Positions 49,998-63,921 of a stretch of DNA of 64,000 nucleotides are shown piece after piece (position 1 is the stretch's first letter; each line of letters opens with the position of its first letter). Below the pieces are notes generated by a model. It did not search any database, was not told where the DNA came from, and saw nothing but the letters and a program-made list of their open reading frames with translations. The DNA comes from Trichoplax sp. H2 (Eukaryota; Placozoa; Uniplacotomia; Trichoplacea). A program made the position numbers and the translations under genes. The stretch lies in assembly GCA_003344405.1 (NCBI GenBank), contig NOWV01000035.1, forward strand, positions 496,001 to 560,000. The letters run 5' to 3'.

Positions 49998-52900
49998 ATG
50001 GAGTTTATGGATATTATTAAAACACCTCAGGTGGAAAATGTAACGTTTACCATGGTAGGCGAAAGAAAGTCCGTGTCTGGAACTTTATGCTTAACATCGC
50101 ACCAGTTGATATTTTTTGATAAAGAAAACAAGAAAGACGAATTATGGGTATGTCTATAGGAATAGGTAGATAATGGTGTGTACTTTATAGTTCAAATACT
50201 ATAATACTTACTTTTATAAAGATCTATAGTAACAAGATTGTATTGATTGCAATTGCACACTATGATACAGCGAGTGTTGTCTAATTCACATTGCAATACC
50301 TCTGTCAAGTACTGAATTTTATCACTCCCTTTTCAATGGCTTCCTAGCTACATTATTAGTGGTGGAATACAGTAGTAGGTCTGTTAGAACTGTTGCATGC
50401 AATGCACCCCTTTTAGTAATATCATGATAGATCATAGAGAGATACCCTAAGTGTACCCAGAAATAGGATATGGGTTGTTAACAGTGCAGTACTGCAGTGT
50501 ATCTACTGTATATATATATATATATATATTTACGAGCGTAATTGCAAACTTTAATTACTATAACTAGAAAAAAAATAAAGAACACTTAAGTTACTCGCAA
50601 GCCATCGACCCCAACGTATATGCATCTGTACTCTCTTTTCAAGTTGACTTCATCCATGACTTAATCATCAGATTGTTGAGAGAATCTTTCGCCTGCTAGG
50701 AATACAATAATAAATCACTCGTATAGCAATTGCAATAGTAGAAATTGGCATACTACTGTACATGATAGGGAATGCATTGTAGAGACTTTGTATAATATTG
50801 GAGATTATTTACTGTACTAGACCTGGTATAATATGCTGTAGTCAATGATTAATTTTCCAATATGATAATGGTCTCGGCTAGGATTTACATACTGTAATAC
50901 TAGATGTCACAGATATTGTACAATTACAGTAATATCCAGTAGATCTGCCGATATCAAGAGTAGAAGATCGTAACTCTTGTGCGTTATCTAATTTCATATT
51001 CTACGGCATATCCAAACTATGCCTACGTGCATAGACAGTATACAGTGCAGTATATGCTATACAGAATACTGACGTTTATTCGCCCTGTAACATAAGATCA
51101 TTTTTCTCTTTATGTCTTAGATTTTCATATCCAGCATTGACTCCCTTGAAAAAAAGATCACTGATTCATCGCTGGTAGTTAACATTAGATGCAAAAACTT
51201 TCGCAATATCCAGCTAACAATAGGAGATATAACGAAAGCTTCTGATGCGTTCGAATCCATTGAAAAGTTGGTAAAAATCAGTGAAGGTAAATTGAAGATG
51301 TTCTAATTAATTTCTATTGAATTGCACGCCTTTATGACATTGTTGATATTCGGTATAATCTTTTACATTTCCCTCTTTTTCACAATTGTACACGTCTACA
51401 TAAAGACACTCTACAGGGTTCATATTGTAGAATTAGAACGTAGATGCTATAAATTAATCGACTACTTACTATTTTACAATACTTTATTATGCAAACTGTA
51501 TTTCAATTATTAAATACGTGTATTTGAATTGTTTACTGCAGACGAAATCGATAAGCATCACGCCTTCTATTACAACCCTAACTTTGCTATAACTGAAGAC
51601 GGCTGGAAATCGTTTAACTTAGAAACAGAATATGCTAGATTAACTGCTGGATCTCGCGACTTTCGCGTATTAGAAGTTAATAAAGGATTTAAGGTACGTG
51701 CCAACTTACTTTGTCATTGATCGACATTTCTACAGCCACGTTGAAGCATAGTGACATTCGTGCAGATTACCGTGTATCTCATCTCAGTATATTATAACAT
51801 TTTATTCCCTTTTTCTATCGTTAATGACGGTAGTTGAATACTTGACAGTCTAGTACCAATTACCTAAAAGCTTATCATTAAATACATTTCTAGATCTGTA
51901 GTTCCTACCCGGAACGGTGCCTTGTTCCTTCTTCAGTCAACGAGAATATTATCTGTAAATCAGCCAAGTTTCGTTATCTAGGAAGATTTCCTATAGTATC
52001 GTATATCTATCATGCGAAAAAGGTTTGTACCATTGTTCTCGTATTGAACGTAATTTTCTTTCGCTATTCTAATCTTGGAAAAACTTTCTTAATAATAAAG
52101 GCTGTACTGATGAGGAGTAGTCAACCATTATCTGGACCGAACGAATTGCGTTGTAAGGAAGATGAAAAGTTGTTAAATGCCGCAATATTTGATCGAAAGC
52201 GTTGTTACATTGTGGATACCAGATTAACTAATTACGCTACCAATATTAAAAATAAAGGTTGAAGTTGATACTAACGCTTATAAGCACTACTATGCAGGAA
52301 ATTCTTATTGTTTATTCTAATACACTAAAAAGGTGGTGGTGTTGAGCCATCGTGTTACTATCCGCAATGGCGCCGTATCCACCGTGGGATTGAAAACTAC
52401 AATTCGTTAAAGGATAGTTTAACAAAATTAGTAGAAGGTCAGTAGTAACGTATGAACTACTAGAGTTACCTTACTTCGCATAGCAGTTGTTAACCAAACA
52501 ATTATATATAGGTGTATTTCTTGTAATACAGTACAGTATATTGCGTGCCCTTGTCGCAAGGTTCAAATTAAACTGTTTCATTTCTTATTATTCGTATCCT
52601 TTCTGCAGCCACCAGTGATTTCGATTGTTCATCGAGCGCATGGCTTAGCCGAGTAAGCAGTAGCAATTGGCTCAATCATGTTAGATCTATTTTGAACACT
52701 GCTTGTTTCGTGATTGGCTATTTATTTGATAAAGGTATTATCGTTCAGATTTTATTCCGGAGAATGCTATCCTTGATTACCGTAACAGTTTTTCGACTTT
52801 TAATACTATTTTATCTATTATAATGGAAAATTTTGCTTATTGGATTAGCTACAAGATTAAATTGTGTTGGGATTCTTTATAGGTGCTACGGTTCTAGTCC

Positions 52901-54327
52901 ATGGTAGTGATGGTATGGACGCGACTCTTCAAATAACATCTCTCGCTCAAATTATGATAGATCAAGACTGCAGAACAATTCGGGGGTAGGCTTTAATTAT
53001 ATTATGGTTGTTCTCGATAATACGTTGTTATTTTAATTTTCTTTGTCGTCAACCGATCTTCATTAGCTTAAGTCGGCAACATAAAGTAAGAAATCGCATA
53101 CATTAATTTTTTCGAATAGATTTCAAGCTTTAATTGAAAGAGAATGGTTGCTGGGTGGTCATCCGTTTTCGTCTCGTTGCTCTAAGCTTTGTAATACTCA
53201 AGACATTTCCACCTCTCCTGTATTTCTTTTATTCCTTGATTGTGTTTGGCAGGTAAGAACTGTAACAGTTTTTAAGTTAGAAAATGCATTCAATCTAACA
53301 GTAAGTTTTAATTATACAGCTTCAGCAGCAACATCCTTGCTTCTTTGAATTCAACGAAGAGTTTTTAAGAGTACTAGGACATAAAGCATACTCATCTGAA
53401 TTTGGTAAAATCCTTTAGGGATAGTACTATATTAAACAGTAAGCCAATAACATCAGATTTATCCGTTGATAGGTACTTTCCTGTATGATAGTCATGCTCA
53501 AAGACTACAGGCTCAATTGCCTAAAAGAACGTGCTCTCTTTGGTATGTAAATTATCTTTGCTGTATTGCATAAACTGTTATTGTTAGATTCATTTGTAAT
53601 CGAAGCTGTTCATTGGAACTAAACTTTTTATTTGCAGGTCTTACATTAATCAAGCTACCGTTATTAATGATTATATTAACCCGTCATATGAAATGAGAAA
53701 GCAAATAATTCGTCCTTCCACTGTTCCACATTGTATTGTATGTATGAAAATTTATCTTTGCCACTACAATGTATATGAATAGTCAAGTCATGGCTAACTA
53801 TATTTATATATTGCAGAAATTATGGTTATCAATGTATTGTCCGTGGCTAGGAATTAATGAAATTGAGAAAAGGAAGGTGACTACGTTGCGTGATATCAGT
53901 AATGCAAATTTGACTTTGAAACAGCGCAAAGAAGTTCTTCAAAAGTAAGTCAGTTAATACTTATTTTTACAAATTAATTAATACCTCCTTTACTTAGCTT
54001 GCGTAACAAATTATAGTCAGGTTGTACAATATAATATACTATACAATACATCAGTACTAGATATGCCGATAATAGGTTATTTGAACTTAAATATATTTCA
54101 AAAGCTTTCATAATATCTCAGCTTAGAATTTTGTATTACGCTCTCAGCTGATCATAGAACGTTTCTAGTTAATTAATTAAAGATGATATATGTTACATCG
54201 TCTCGACGATTTTATTGAGCACATGGTGTGACGTAGTAAACATTTGATATTCTACTAATTATCAATACATGCTTTTGTCAATGGTAGGAAACTTTTAGAA
54301 CTGAAAGATGAGAAAAGCATGAAGTAA
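49998..54327 (+). CDS. MTMR9: Myotubularin-related protein 9 (inactive phosphatase)
   Basis: Fourteen exons join in frame to 547 residues (human MTMR9 has 549): 49998-50147, 51121-51286, 51542-51693, 51894-52022, 52101-52257, 52333-52437, 52609-52734, 52883-52985, 53120-53252, 53320-53404, 53473-53542, 53638-53737, 53817-53944, 54288-54327. The order is a PH-GRAM domain (MEFMDIIKTPQVENV, VSGTLCLTSHQLIFF), then the myotubularin phosphatase-like domain (YPQWRRIHRGIE, SLAQIMIDQDCRTIRGFQAL, PVFLLFLDCVWQ), and a short Lys/Glu-rich coiled-coil tail. The catalytic loop of active members, HCSDGWDRT, reads HGSDGMDAT here. The Cys and Arg needed for catalysis are missing, as expected for MTMR9, which binds MTMR6/7/8 and stimulates their PI3P and PI(3,5)P2 phosphatase activity. 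The start is set at the MEF methionine; an ATG two codons upstream is possible. Confidence 0.96.
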
Positions 54328-56630
54328 AGCCTCTGTAGTCGGTATCTATTCGATTAAAATTAGATGGCTAAGAAATAAAAAAAGTATCTTTGGCTAAAAC
54401 TAGCGAATAAGGTTGCACAATTATGTCCATTAAGAAAGTTTATTGGATTTCGAGATTATCTGTAGAATGTAAAGTAATAATGCTATTAAATTATAAAATC
54501 AGTACGTAGTGCTGCTATACTGTCTTTTTAAGTGGCCTCTGTGCACTATTGCTACAGTGCCATCCTGTAGTATTAAAACTCTAGGATATGTTTTTCTAGT
54601 ATTATATTCTTGCCTGGAAGTCCAAGTGCAATTAGTACTTAATACATATATCGGTGTACGCTAATGACAGTTTTCTTAACTGTAATACATTTGAGCGAAA
54701 TATGTAAGAAGCAATACGAAATATTTGATGATGTAAATACTAGTTAATTCTAATGTAATCATCCATAGCAGTTAAAGTGTAATTTTCCATGTATATTTTC
54801 TATATGTGTATGAACCTGTTATTATATGGCTAAGATGTAATTTAAATTTTCTTGTCAAAGAAAGGATATATCTGATTACAGTTGTTACTTAATTAATTGC
54901 ATTACGTTGCTCAATAATTTTAAATACTGATTGAATCACAGGATAGAATCAATAAAATGAAGCAGTATACTGATTGTAAATTTAAGCGCACAATGAAAAA
55001 TATTTTTAGTTTTATAACGTTAATGATCTACGTGTGTGCGCTTTACCAATTTCATTATATGAATAGATTGAAATTTTGGCAGACCTTTTGTTATAATCAA
55101 GTAAAATGTAAACACGAAAAACTTACTGTCATGATGAAATTTTTAATCAGTTCAATACTACGCAGTTATATTGTCGCTTTTATGATGTCGTTACCGATAT
55201 ATTATGGAGACTATTGGCGCAATGCTGATTTTTACTTTTTTATCACATGTTCACTTGTACTAAGTCATTGAAAGATTGTAATGTGTCACCATGCACACCT
55301 TGATAATAAACATTAGATTTATGTATAAACTGTCGGATGAATAGTCGAAATATAAACTCTACAGACCGGATATTATCATACCCGTGTCACTCAAATTCAA
55401 CTTGAAAATTTAGCTTCCTCAAATCTTGATCAATATCAAAGTACTTTAATAGTTGATAACCAGAATATATTTATTATGCGGGTCGACAAAGTTCATTGAC
55501 TGTTTATAAAGTACGTAAGGCATAATTATACGAATACTAAGCGTGTACTGCAGACAGAAGTAATTTTGTTTATTCTTTCTAATTAAATGTGCCGCAGAAT
55601 GGCAGCTAGTTTTCCGTGTTATGATGTTCATATAATTTTTAGGGTTTAGTTGGAGCCTGTTTACTCTGTTATAGAATACAGATGTAAAAGTCATGGCTCA
55701 TTCTTGCTGTTTTATTCTACGGAATCTTAGCCCAACCGTTCATCTTAACATAATCTCAAAAGATTTCTTGTTAATTTTGTCAAAGTTAAAGACTGCTTGC
55801 TGTAGGCCATTAATCAATCATAAAATTGCAATAGCGTAGAGTGCAGTAGCATACCGTACTGTGTAGTCCATACTAGATCTGTTGCTATTTCTAAATCTAG
55901 GAAATACTCTCAAGCTACCGTTACGGTCCTGTACTGATCTGAACGATGGCAGTAGTAAACCCTTGGTGTGAACATTAAACAAGATGACTAATCTCTAGTT
56001 TAAGTAGCAATACTACCATATTGCCAAGGGACTTTGCTCAGGTGTTTACTTTTGTCACTTTCGATCAATATTCTAATTAGGTTTGTCAAGGTCAAGAGAT
56101 GATCATTTAATGAAAATTTATTGCTGTAACTCTATGAAGACTGTGAATGTAAATAATTCTAAATTCAATTTTGTATCGCTATTTCTTAGCTTAATTAGAA
56201 AGTAAACATATTACTAAATGATTTCGGATTAAAGAAGATGTAGATAGAATTTATAAATCCAAAATAGTCATAACTGATGAAATAGTACTTCAACAGAATG
56301 GAGAAAATAGAGTTCCATTTCTCCACATAGAATTTTTCGAAGAATACCTAATTACTATTGCGTTTGTATGTCGGATTATATATTAAAATGGAGAAATACT
56401 CTTCGATTTGTTAATATTTTGATAAATATATTTTCAACGTTGTGTAGCTATGCAATGGGTATTTTTTATATTATTGATAATTAGGATGAAATTATATCTT
56501 AAAGAGGAGACGCCTAATTGTTCGCTTCATCAATTTACAATCAAGAATTATAGATCAGTAAATCTACAATACCATTTGACAGGGTGATTACAGTTTGATA
56601 CGAAATGACTATCTACATTTACCGTAACCT
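54328..56630. other. Intergenic region
   Basis: 2.3 kb of AT-rich sequence after MTMR9. A 104-codon open frame at 54957-55271 lacks coding character. I see nothing supportable. Confidence 0.55.
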
Positions 56631-58428
56631 TTATTTAACGTTAAAATATACAGCAGTATCGGTGGTGGTAGTACCCCCAACAAATGCACCACAATGCACT
56701 CGTATTTGTTTTGATGTATTATCATCCAATTTTTCTACTCTATCGTAATCATTTATGATCGTCGAGTTGATTAATAGCTCCAATATGTTATGCTACTGTA
56801 TCATCAACACTGGTGAATTTTGGTATTGATAGCTATTGCTCAACGGCATGCACGAAGTCGAAATGGATTACCTATGCAAACTATCCTGCCTATAAAAATA
56901 ACAATATTAGCGCTAGATCGCGGTATGCTGGTAGTCGCAGATTACAAAATAAATACAAATAGTACTTAAAGCACTGCAGATGAATTAATAGAATCTAGAA
57001 TTGAACACTGTATAGCTTCAATAACAACTGGCATGGACCTACGAGCACATAATAGCCTCGATTGATTTGTATTTCATTTCAGTAATAAAGTTACGACATG
57101 TTATCCCTAGAGAAAAATCAGAGAATATTTCAATCATAAACCAATTCATAATATTGATTGATGTAGATTAGCATAATACTCCTGTGATAATAGACCGCAT
57201 AAACTTAATCATGGCATTGTATTTATAGCAGTAATTCCAGGTGTCTACCACGGCATAAGTAGTAATTTTAACCTTAAATCAATACGGTGTTTATATTCTT
57301 ATATGGATTGGCTTTTAACGAAATAGTACGGTACAATTTTCTAAAAGAAAGTCTGTGGATAGTGATAGTTGCTATTCTATCATAGTTGTTACTCGAATAT
57401 TTGACTTTACCAATACTTTTGGTATATAGGAAAGTTATTACTAACGGAATTAGAATGATTGAAAAGATAGAGTTTAATCCAATAAATAATTTCTAGTAGC
57501 TGTGATATTGATTTTAAGCTATATATTACCCTACAATTTACACTGTGTATTAATTGCTGAAGTAACTTTTAAATCTATTGGATTTCATTGTATGTATAAA
57601 TAACCGCTTCAATTATAATTATTACGTTCTAAAAACGTTCAGAAATTGATAATATAGATGTAATCTACTGCTCTTCATACTACTATGAATAAAGTTGGCG
57701 CTGGTATATTAGTGGATTACGACTATAACAACTGATATTAATTAATAAAAAATATTAAGAAATATATCGGCAGACTGGTTGCTGCAGGCATATTACTAGT
57801 TATAAAGTAGCAATTGACTGCGGAATTACGCATATTTTTTACCTTTAGGCTAATTCGCCACCGTCTATGAAATAGTTTATCACAATATTCAGAATTACAT
57901 CTTTCTTTATGATCCTGGCCTTGTTGACGAACGTATCTCCTACTGTTTATTAAGCAATACTGGTACATTATAATTATATACATATATTTATATAATAGTA
58001 ATTAAATCACGATCATCTTTTGATTATATTATACCGGTAATGTTCACATCCACGAAAGTAAGAAATGACTAAACTTATAACTAATTATGACTTGAAAAGC
58101 ACACATACAAGTCGTACTGTGTAAATCTACATCAAGTAGAAATCCTAGCCGTTCCAATTTCATCCTTTCTTTTTTTTCATAGTATTCAAAATCATTAAAT
58201 ATTGAGGTCTTGTGTTCGTAGTAATGAATAATTTTTGATACAGAGTGACCTTTCTCATCAAGAATTTCTTGACAAATCATGTGAATTTATTACTGATTTG
58301 TAGTCATTATTTTCTAAGCATATATTACGGTATATACTTTAATGCGAAATTGGGTATATCTTGAATGTAAATCCATCGAATCGTAAATTTTCCTTTCCAG
58401 CTACTATGCTACCATAAGTGATCTGATT
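56631..58428 (-). pseudogene. Candidate exons of an unrecognised gene, possibly broken
   Basis: Four segments look coding. 58339-58428 reads NQITYGSIVAGKENLRFDGF and on. 58075-58267 contains KIIHYYEHKTSIFNDFEYYE and LERLGFLLDVDLHS. 57843-57942 contains RRYVRQQGQDHKERCNSEYC and ends at an AAG|GTAAAA donor. 56631-56792 contains IRVHCGAFVGG and ends at a stop. The last three join with matching phases (2, then 0). The first has an in-frame TAA immediately before its only usable donor, so either it is a separate terminal exon or the gene is disabled. Upstream exons were not found. I do not recognise the family. Confidence 0.35.
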
Positions 58429-60581
58429 CTTTATAGTTTACTTCGGATGTTATCTTGGCTGCATCATAAAAATGATTATTCAGTCACATAATTTATACGC
58501 ATTATATAATATGATTTTTAACCTAAATGCTAACAATTATGGTTAGTTGCGAAAATTTCTGAAAGATTTTTGCCTTCTTTAACTACATGATTGAAGGGAA
58601 AACAAATGGATAAAGAATTTATAGATTAAGATAGACCAAAAGCTTTGCAGAGTTTACGGATTTTACGCAATGGTATATGAAAGTTTATGAGGCCGATGGA
58701 AAGAAGACGTCAAAATGCTTAACCAAGATTATTACTGATTTCAATTGAATGTTTAATTTGAGTACTTTTTTAAAAGGATTTAATTGCAAATTTTAATCGT
58801 TAGTACTGAACCATAGTTCGTAACGCTTTGATAAGAAGACGGCCAAAATACAGCACTATGCTGAGTTTTAATTTTACTTCAGGTAGACATTGCATCAATT
58901 ATATACAGATTTCGTATCTTTGTATTTTGTTATATAATATTGAATTTTGTTTTTAGGCAACGATAAGAATGAACTATGGTACATTAAATCAAATCTCTTA
59001 ATTTAATATACATGTTTAAATCCTTTGGATACAAAAAAAGTTCAAACCCTTTATTTAAATTTCTAATTGATTCGTTAAAGTTTAATTGAAATTGACCTAC
59101 AAACTACTGTAGACTATTGAATGCCGTCTATTTATTGGTGTATTGGAGACTTACATTTGGGTACTGAGATTCAACAAACTCTATCTTGCGGTCATAATCG
59201 TAATTATCTATATATAATACACGAATATATTATTTAATAATTTTACTACTTAAATGAATATATAAATGATGATGTCATGACCCTTTCCGCAATTTGTGTT
59301 AACGCATAATAGTATACACATATTACGCAATAGCATTATATGAAAGTGGCCATCTGACATTATAATGTAGAATTGTTTAAGCAGTGAGCTTCAATATTCT
59401 CGCGGTGTTCGTTAAAGTTAGTGCATGATATTTAAGAGACAGAGAGATTAAATTTATAGATTCTGCCGGCAAGTTATGTTTATTCACAATAATGAATTTA
59501 TTTACGAGTGGTATGATATTTATTAACAACGTAATCTATAATATTAGACGTTACAAGACCTATCCATAGACCACCATAAAAACGGTGAAATTCATAAAAT
59601 ATACATTACTTGCAACAGTCGGTTAAACGACTTCGCGCACAAAATTTCAACAGTTTAAAGAATTACCTTGACTACAATATTGTATTTTTCTTTGCTACGT
59701 ACATATTTGTATTAAATGCAAAGAGCATCATACCGCTACGTCTATCATACTTCTAGTAAATTTAAATAGCATGTACTGTATAATGTCCATAAGCTTGTTT
59801 CAGCTATATAATTGAACCATCTTTCAAATATACAATATAATAGTGTGGGTATACGTTTATCATTTATCCATAAGGGAAGCAAAGTATAGCCACATAACAG
59901 TAATAGCGGCAATTAACTAATTATTACTATTATCAAAATACAGTACAACGAAATTCATATCAACTTCGATAATCTACATACATATCCCATTACTAAAGTC
60001 TTGAATTTGGGTACAAAACGAATGATGACGCACATGGCATCTCATTCTCTAGCATAAAAATGATATTCTACTTCAGTAGAATATAAGTAATCTGAGTTCT
60101 TATAAAAAATGAATTATAATTAGATGCATCTTAATTAACGAATTACATAGGAACTATGAAATGATATCTGAAAAGGAAAGATCAAATAATAATCATCCGT
60201 TACATTATAATTTTACAACCTTATGATACCTAAAACATGATCTCCAAACTATAAACCAGCGTTGAACAAATATACAGTAAATAGATATCTAATGATACAT
60301 AAGATTTACATATGCAATAGTGCGCTATCTTAAGAATTAAAAGCGTTATCTCCATAAAACATTGTAAATTTGTACGTATTTTTGAAAAGTGACGACAACT
60401 TGTGGTCAGTCAGAATTTATGTTACACTACTACATTAATATGCATAAAATGCATTACAGAACACTGAATGCAACTATGCGGGCTGGTATACGATATACGT
60501 TTAATAGAAGTTACTTCAGGATCACCAGATACGCTATACAGTAACCAATAATAAGGTAAAATGAACCATTGTCATCAGTTC
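58429..60581. other. Intergenic region
   Basis: 2.1 kb of AT-rich sequence. A short plus-strand open stretch after CTTTGCAG near 58656 (FTDFTQWYMKVYEADGKK) has coding-like composition but no partners. Nothing else is supportable. Confidence 0.5.
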
Positions 60582-63500
60582 CTAATCTAAAAAGCGAGTG
60601 CATGCCTTCTTCCAGCGGCATTGAGTGCACCAAAGATGACGATTTTCCATACCGTAGACCTTTCTACACTTTTTACCATCACCTTTGCTCTTTTTTGTTA
60701 TATACGTATTTTGTTCTTTAATAAAAACACTTTCAGTTGGTGACGAAGGTTTTACGCTAGCAACATCATCTACTACTTTATCCATTGTGACCTCAACCTC
60801 TGTGAAATAAAATTCTTCTTCTCCGTTGTCTAATTTCTCAGTATTGTCTCTGAATATCATAAAAATATATTACATATTATAAGAAATGAATAAGACCAAT
60901 TAATCTTACTTAATATGCAGTATACTGTTATAAGTTTATATTTGTCTCGAGAGGTTCTTAATATGGTAGTGATATATATTATAACTAGATAACTGTGCAA
61001 AAAAAACGATAATAAAAACTATGTTATAGAATTGGCATAAAAAAAATAGGCTTCTATATGCTAATATGTAATGCTAAATATCACATGTCCTTATACGAAA
61101 CTAGACAGCAATCAAGAAATAATTAATTTACCCAAAATGGATAGTACGGATATGGCGGATAATTCCTGGATAAGTAGACAAGACTTTCCTACATTTCGGC
61201 CATGTGCAACAGTAGACGGTTTTGATAGGTGACTGAAGAGATAATATAGTAAATATAAAATGAGTTCTATAAATAGAGCGTAGGATAGATACATCATTCG
61301 CTTAAGTTTATTAAATATCTATATCATCTTACACAATCATTATACCAGATTTAGGATGTAAGCTACTCGCATAAGGCTAAAACTTACACAATTCGCAGAA
61401 ATGTCTGCTTGTTCAGCTTTAGTCTGCTCTTGAACTGGTGGCAATTTAGAGCACTCAGTACGAGGCGATTCATCGCAGATTTGCCGATACGATATATCGC
61501 TATTACACAAGGGTCGAGGAGAATCTATGATGGTATGAATCATTGAAGCGATTAGTATACTAATAAACAAAAATGGCTCCAAATTGAACAATGACAGATA
61601 CGGAGGAAATCAGCTACGTCTTCTAATCTACTGTACTATGTTCTTCCGCATCGAACCGAAATGAAACATCAATGTCCTAAATTAGCATATCAGTTACCGC
61701 TTTCTTCAACACCTTTGCCTAATGGAGAGTTACATAGTGTTGTCAATACCAATGCGGCTTCTTCTTCACCCATCACATTATCTTCATCTAAACTAGCTCG
61801 CCTACAAACACAATTGCATTAGTGTTAGCTTAGGTATAACAAGCTTGCAAACGTTCATTAATGAAGATCAATGTTATCAAGATAGCATACATACTTAAGG
61901 ATTAATGTTATTGTTAGGTGACAAAGGCAGATTTACGAGTATGTAATCTAAAATATATGTATATATATATATATGGTATACAAACAATATGGAACCAGTG
62001 CTACTAGCGACTACAGTAGTACATCAATAACGTAATGTACTGTAGATGATGATGTTGTCCAGCACCTATGTGTCATAGTGTAGTATATACAGTACTGCGA
62101 ATATCACATCTAAGCGTGCATACCATAGTGCTGTTTTGAAAGCATATGAAACTTGCACCATCAAGTTGATCCGGTCGTAGTGAAATTAATTCATACTCTA
62201 TAATCATGTACTGTAAATTTGTAATGAGCTGCAAGCGACAACGCGCATTCTATAATAGTACGACACAGTATGGCAGCACCGTGTGTTTCGGTCAATGTTG
62301 ACGAAGGCATCATTACTCAGGTATTGTACGAAAGGGAAAGTAAGGCGAAAGTTGATGTCTTTTAGGAATGTAGGTTAAAATGATACAGAATCCCTGAGCT
62401 TGTGCAATCATCAATTTGCATTGAAATTAATTAATTACGTTGCAAGCAATAAGATGGCGCATGCTGCTTTTCCCAACGCTTATTTGACCTTGACTGCAGA
62501 TCGCCTTTTCAGAGTCAGTTTTTACTGATTACGTAGTTCATATCAGCATGTACTGAACGTGGCAGATGATAATACAGTATTATTATTATTTTACAGTACT
62601 ATTCCACAACTGCAATACTGTACATTACATACTGTACAGTACTGCAGTTTGTCATCAGTTCCAGCAGATTGCTTTTATACTGCTTACACAATGGAAACTA
62701 TGGAAACATACGGTACTGTAATGGCTTACGGTGCACTAACCGTAAACTAAATTTTCTATACTGTACATTTATGGTATTGTTTTGCGGCACTGTAGCCGGG
62801 CGGGCGTCACCGATGATACAGTACATTAATATCGCATACAGTACTATGCACTGTATGCAATACTGTACTGGAGTGGAATGGGCGCTGTACCAAATAAAAC
62901 TTTATACCGTACAGTACTACACACATGCTTCTCTCTAACCAAAGTAAGCACAGTTTCAGTACACGTATTGAGTATCCTTTACCAACATCTGCACAAAAGG
63001 TACGAAACTGTACTTTGTCCCAAAAAAGAAAAATTGCCGATAGAGTCTGAATTAATTATTGCAAAATCATGGAAAATGTGCTAAAATAGTCGACCGGTAA
63101 AGTAAAAGTATAGTATTTCAATGTGTGACCTATAAGAATATTGACAGATAAAAGAAAAAAGGGGCTACATGATATTGCGTACTGCAGTCTATTAGCAAAA
63201 AACTATTGACGCAATTTAGAAATGAACTGTTGCGAGTTGCTACTTACGCCAAACAACAAGAGAAATTACTGTCGTCTTAATTGAACGCTGTCATGATAGC
63301 AAAATTTTAAAAGGTTGTGCACTTTTCAAGTTCGATCACTGATACAGACTATACAGTAGCGACTAGCGACGTACAGTGCTTGCTGCATTAATTATAGGTG
63401 CAGCAAGTAGTGTTAACAACCTACCTCTTCGCTGCTTTGTAGATCACTTCGCGGGATAACGAACGCTTCAAACCATTACGATTTCTATATTTATTTGGAG

Positions 63501-63921
63501 TATCGGGGACCAAATTAACCTCAGCAACATTGCGAATGATAGTTACTTCTGGCTGCTTGCATAACTGTAATCGGACTTCTCCTTCACGAACGCTGTGATC
63601 GATCACGTTTGCGGCTACCTGAGATCCATAATAGCTAACGTATGCGATCTGACCATAACGCAAGGGGTAGCCATTATCAAGGCGCTGAAAATTGTTTCCG
63701 ACGATACGGTTGTAATCTACTCGTGAATACTGGCCGTTATCGAATATCATTGTATAAGTTCCTTGACCGTAGTTTAAAGCATCATCGCCATTAACAAGCA
63801 CGCCTGGATAAAAGTAGCCGTCGTCTGCTCTTGCCGCTACACGAACACATTTTACGCTGCTATTCAACGTCCGATGTTGTAAACTTGCTAGAGACATTAT
63901 CAATCGTAATTTTAATCTCAA
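60582..63921 (-). CDS. ZNF395/ZNF704/SLC2A4RG-family zinc-finger transcription factor
   Basis: Five exons join in frame: 63425-63897 (or 63921), 61698-61801, 61388-61524, 61132-61232, 60582-60849. They give about 360 residues from the Met at 63897, which sits in GATAATGTC context. The N-terminal region ([20 protein letters not shown], then [16 protein letters not shown]) resembles a Tudor-like fold. Next comes [12 protein letters not shown], a conserved motif of this family. A single C2H2 finger follows ([20 protein letters not shown] then RTIH), then an acidic [11 protein letters not shown]. The C-terminus is a cysteine clamp: [20 protein letters not shown] then [10 protein letters not shown]. 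Human members bind GC-rich promoter elements such as the SLC2A4 and huntingtin promoters (family knowledge). The clamp and finger make the assignment firm, but one ancestral gene may stand for all three human paralogues. Intron 1 is 1.6 kb and holds a GTAC cluster. Confidence 0.88.
62272..62317 (+). other. Possible plus-strand first exon inside the ZNF gene intron
   Basis: ATG GCA GCA CCG opens a 17-codon frame ([17 protein letters not shown]) that ends at CAG|GTATTG, a fair donor. It has coding-like composition in an AT-rich intron. No continuation was found on the plus strand before the window ends. It could be a nested or antisense gene start, or chance. Confidence 0.25.
62590..62925. repeat. 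GTAC-rich palindromic repeat cluster 7
   Basis: CTGTACATTACATACTGTAC, ATACTGTACTGGAGTGG and CCGTACAGTACTAC blocks in intron 1 of the minus-strand zinc-finger gene. It is looser than clusters 2 and 5. Confidence 0.7.

Noticed and set aside
54957-55271. 104-codon plus-strand frame after MTMR9
   Set aside because: Random AT-rich composition, no splice context and no recognisable motif; the MTMR9 tail ends properly at 54327.
61950-61975. TATA dinucleotide tract (also near 50513 and 32855)
   Set aside because: Ordinary microsatellites in an AT-rich genome; no functional signal attached.
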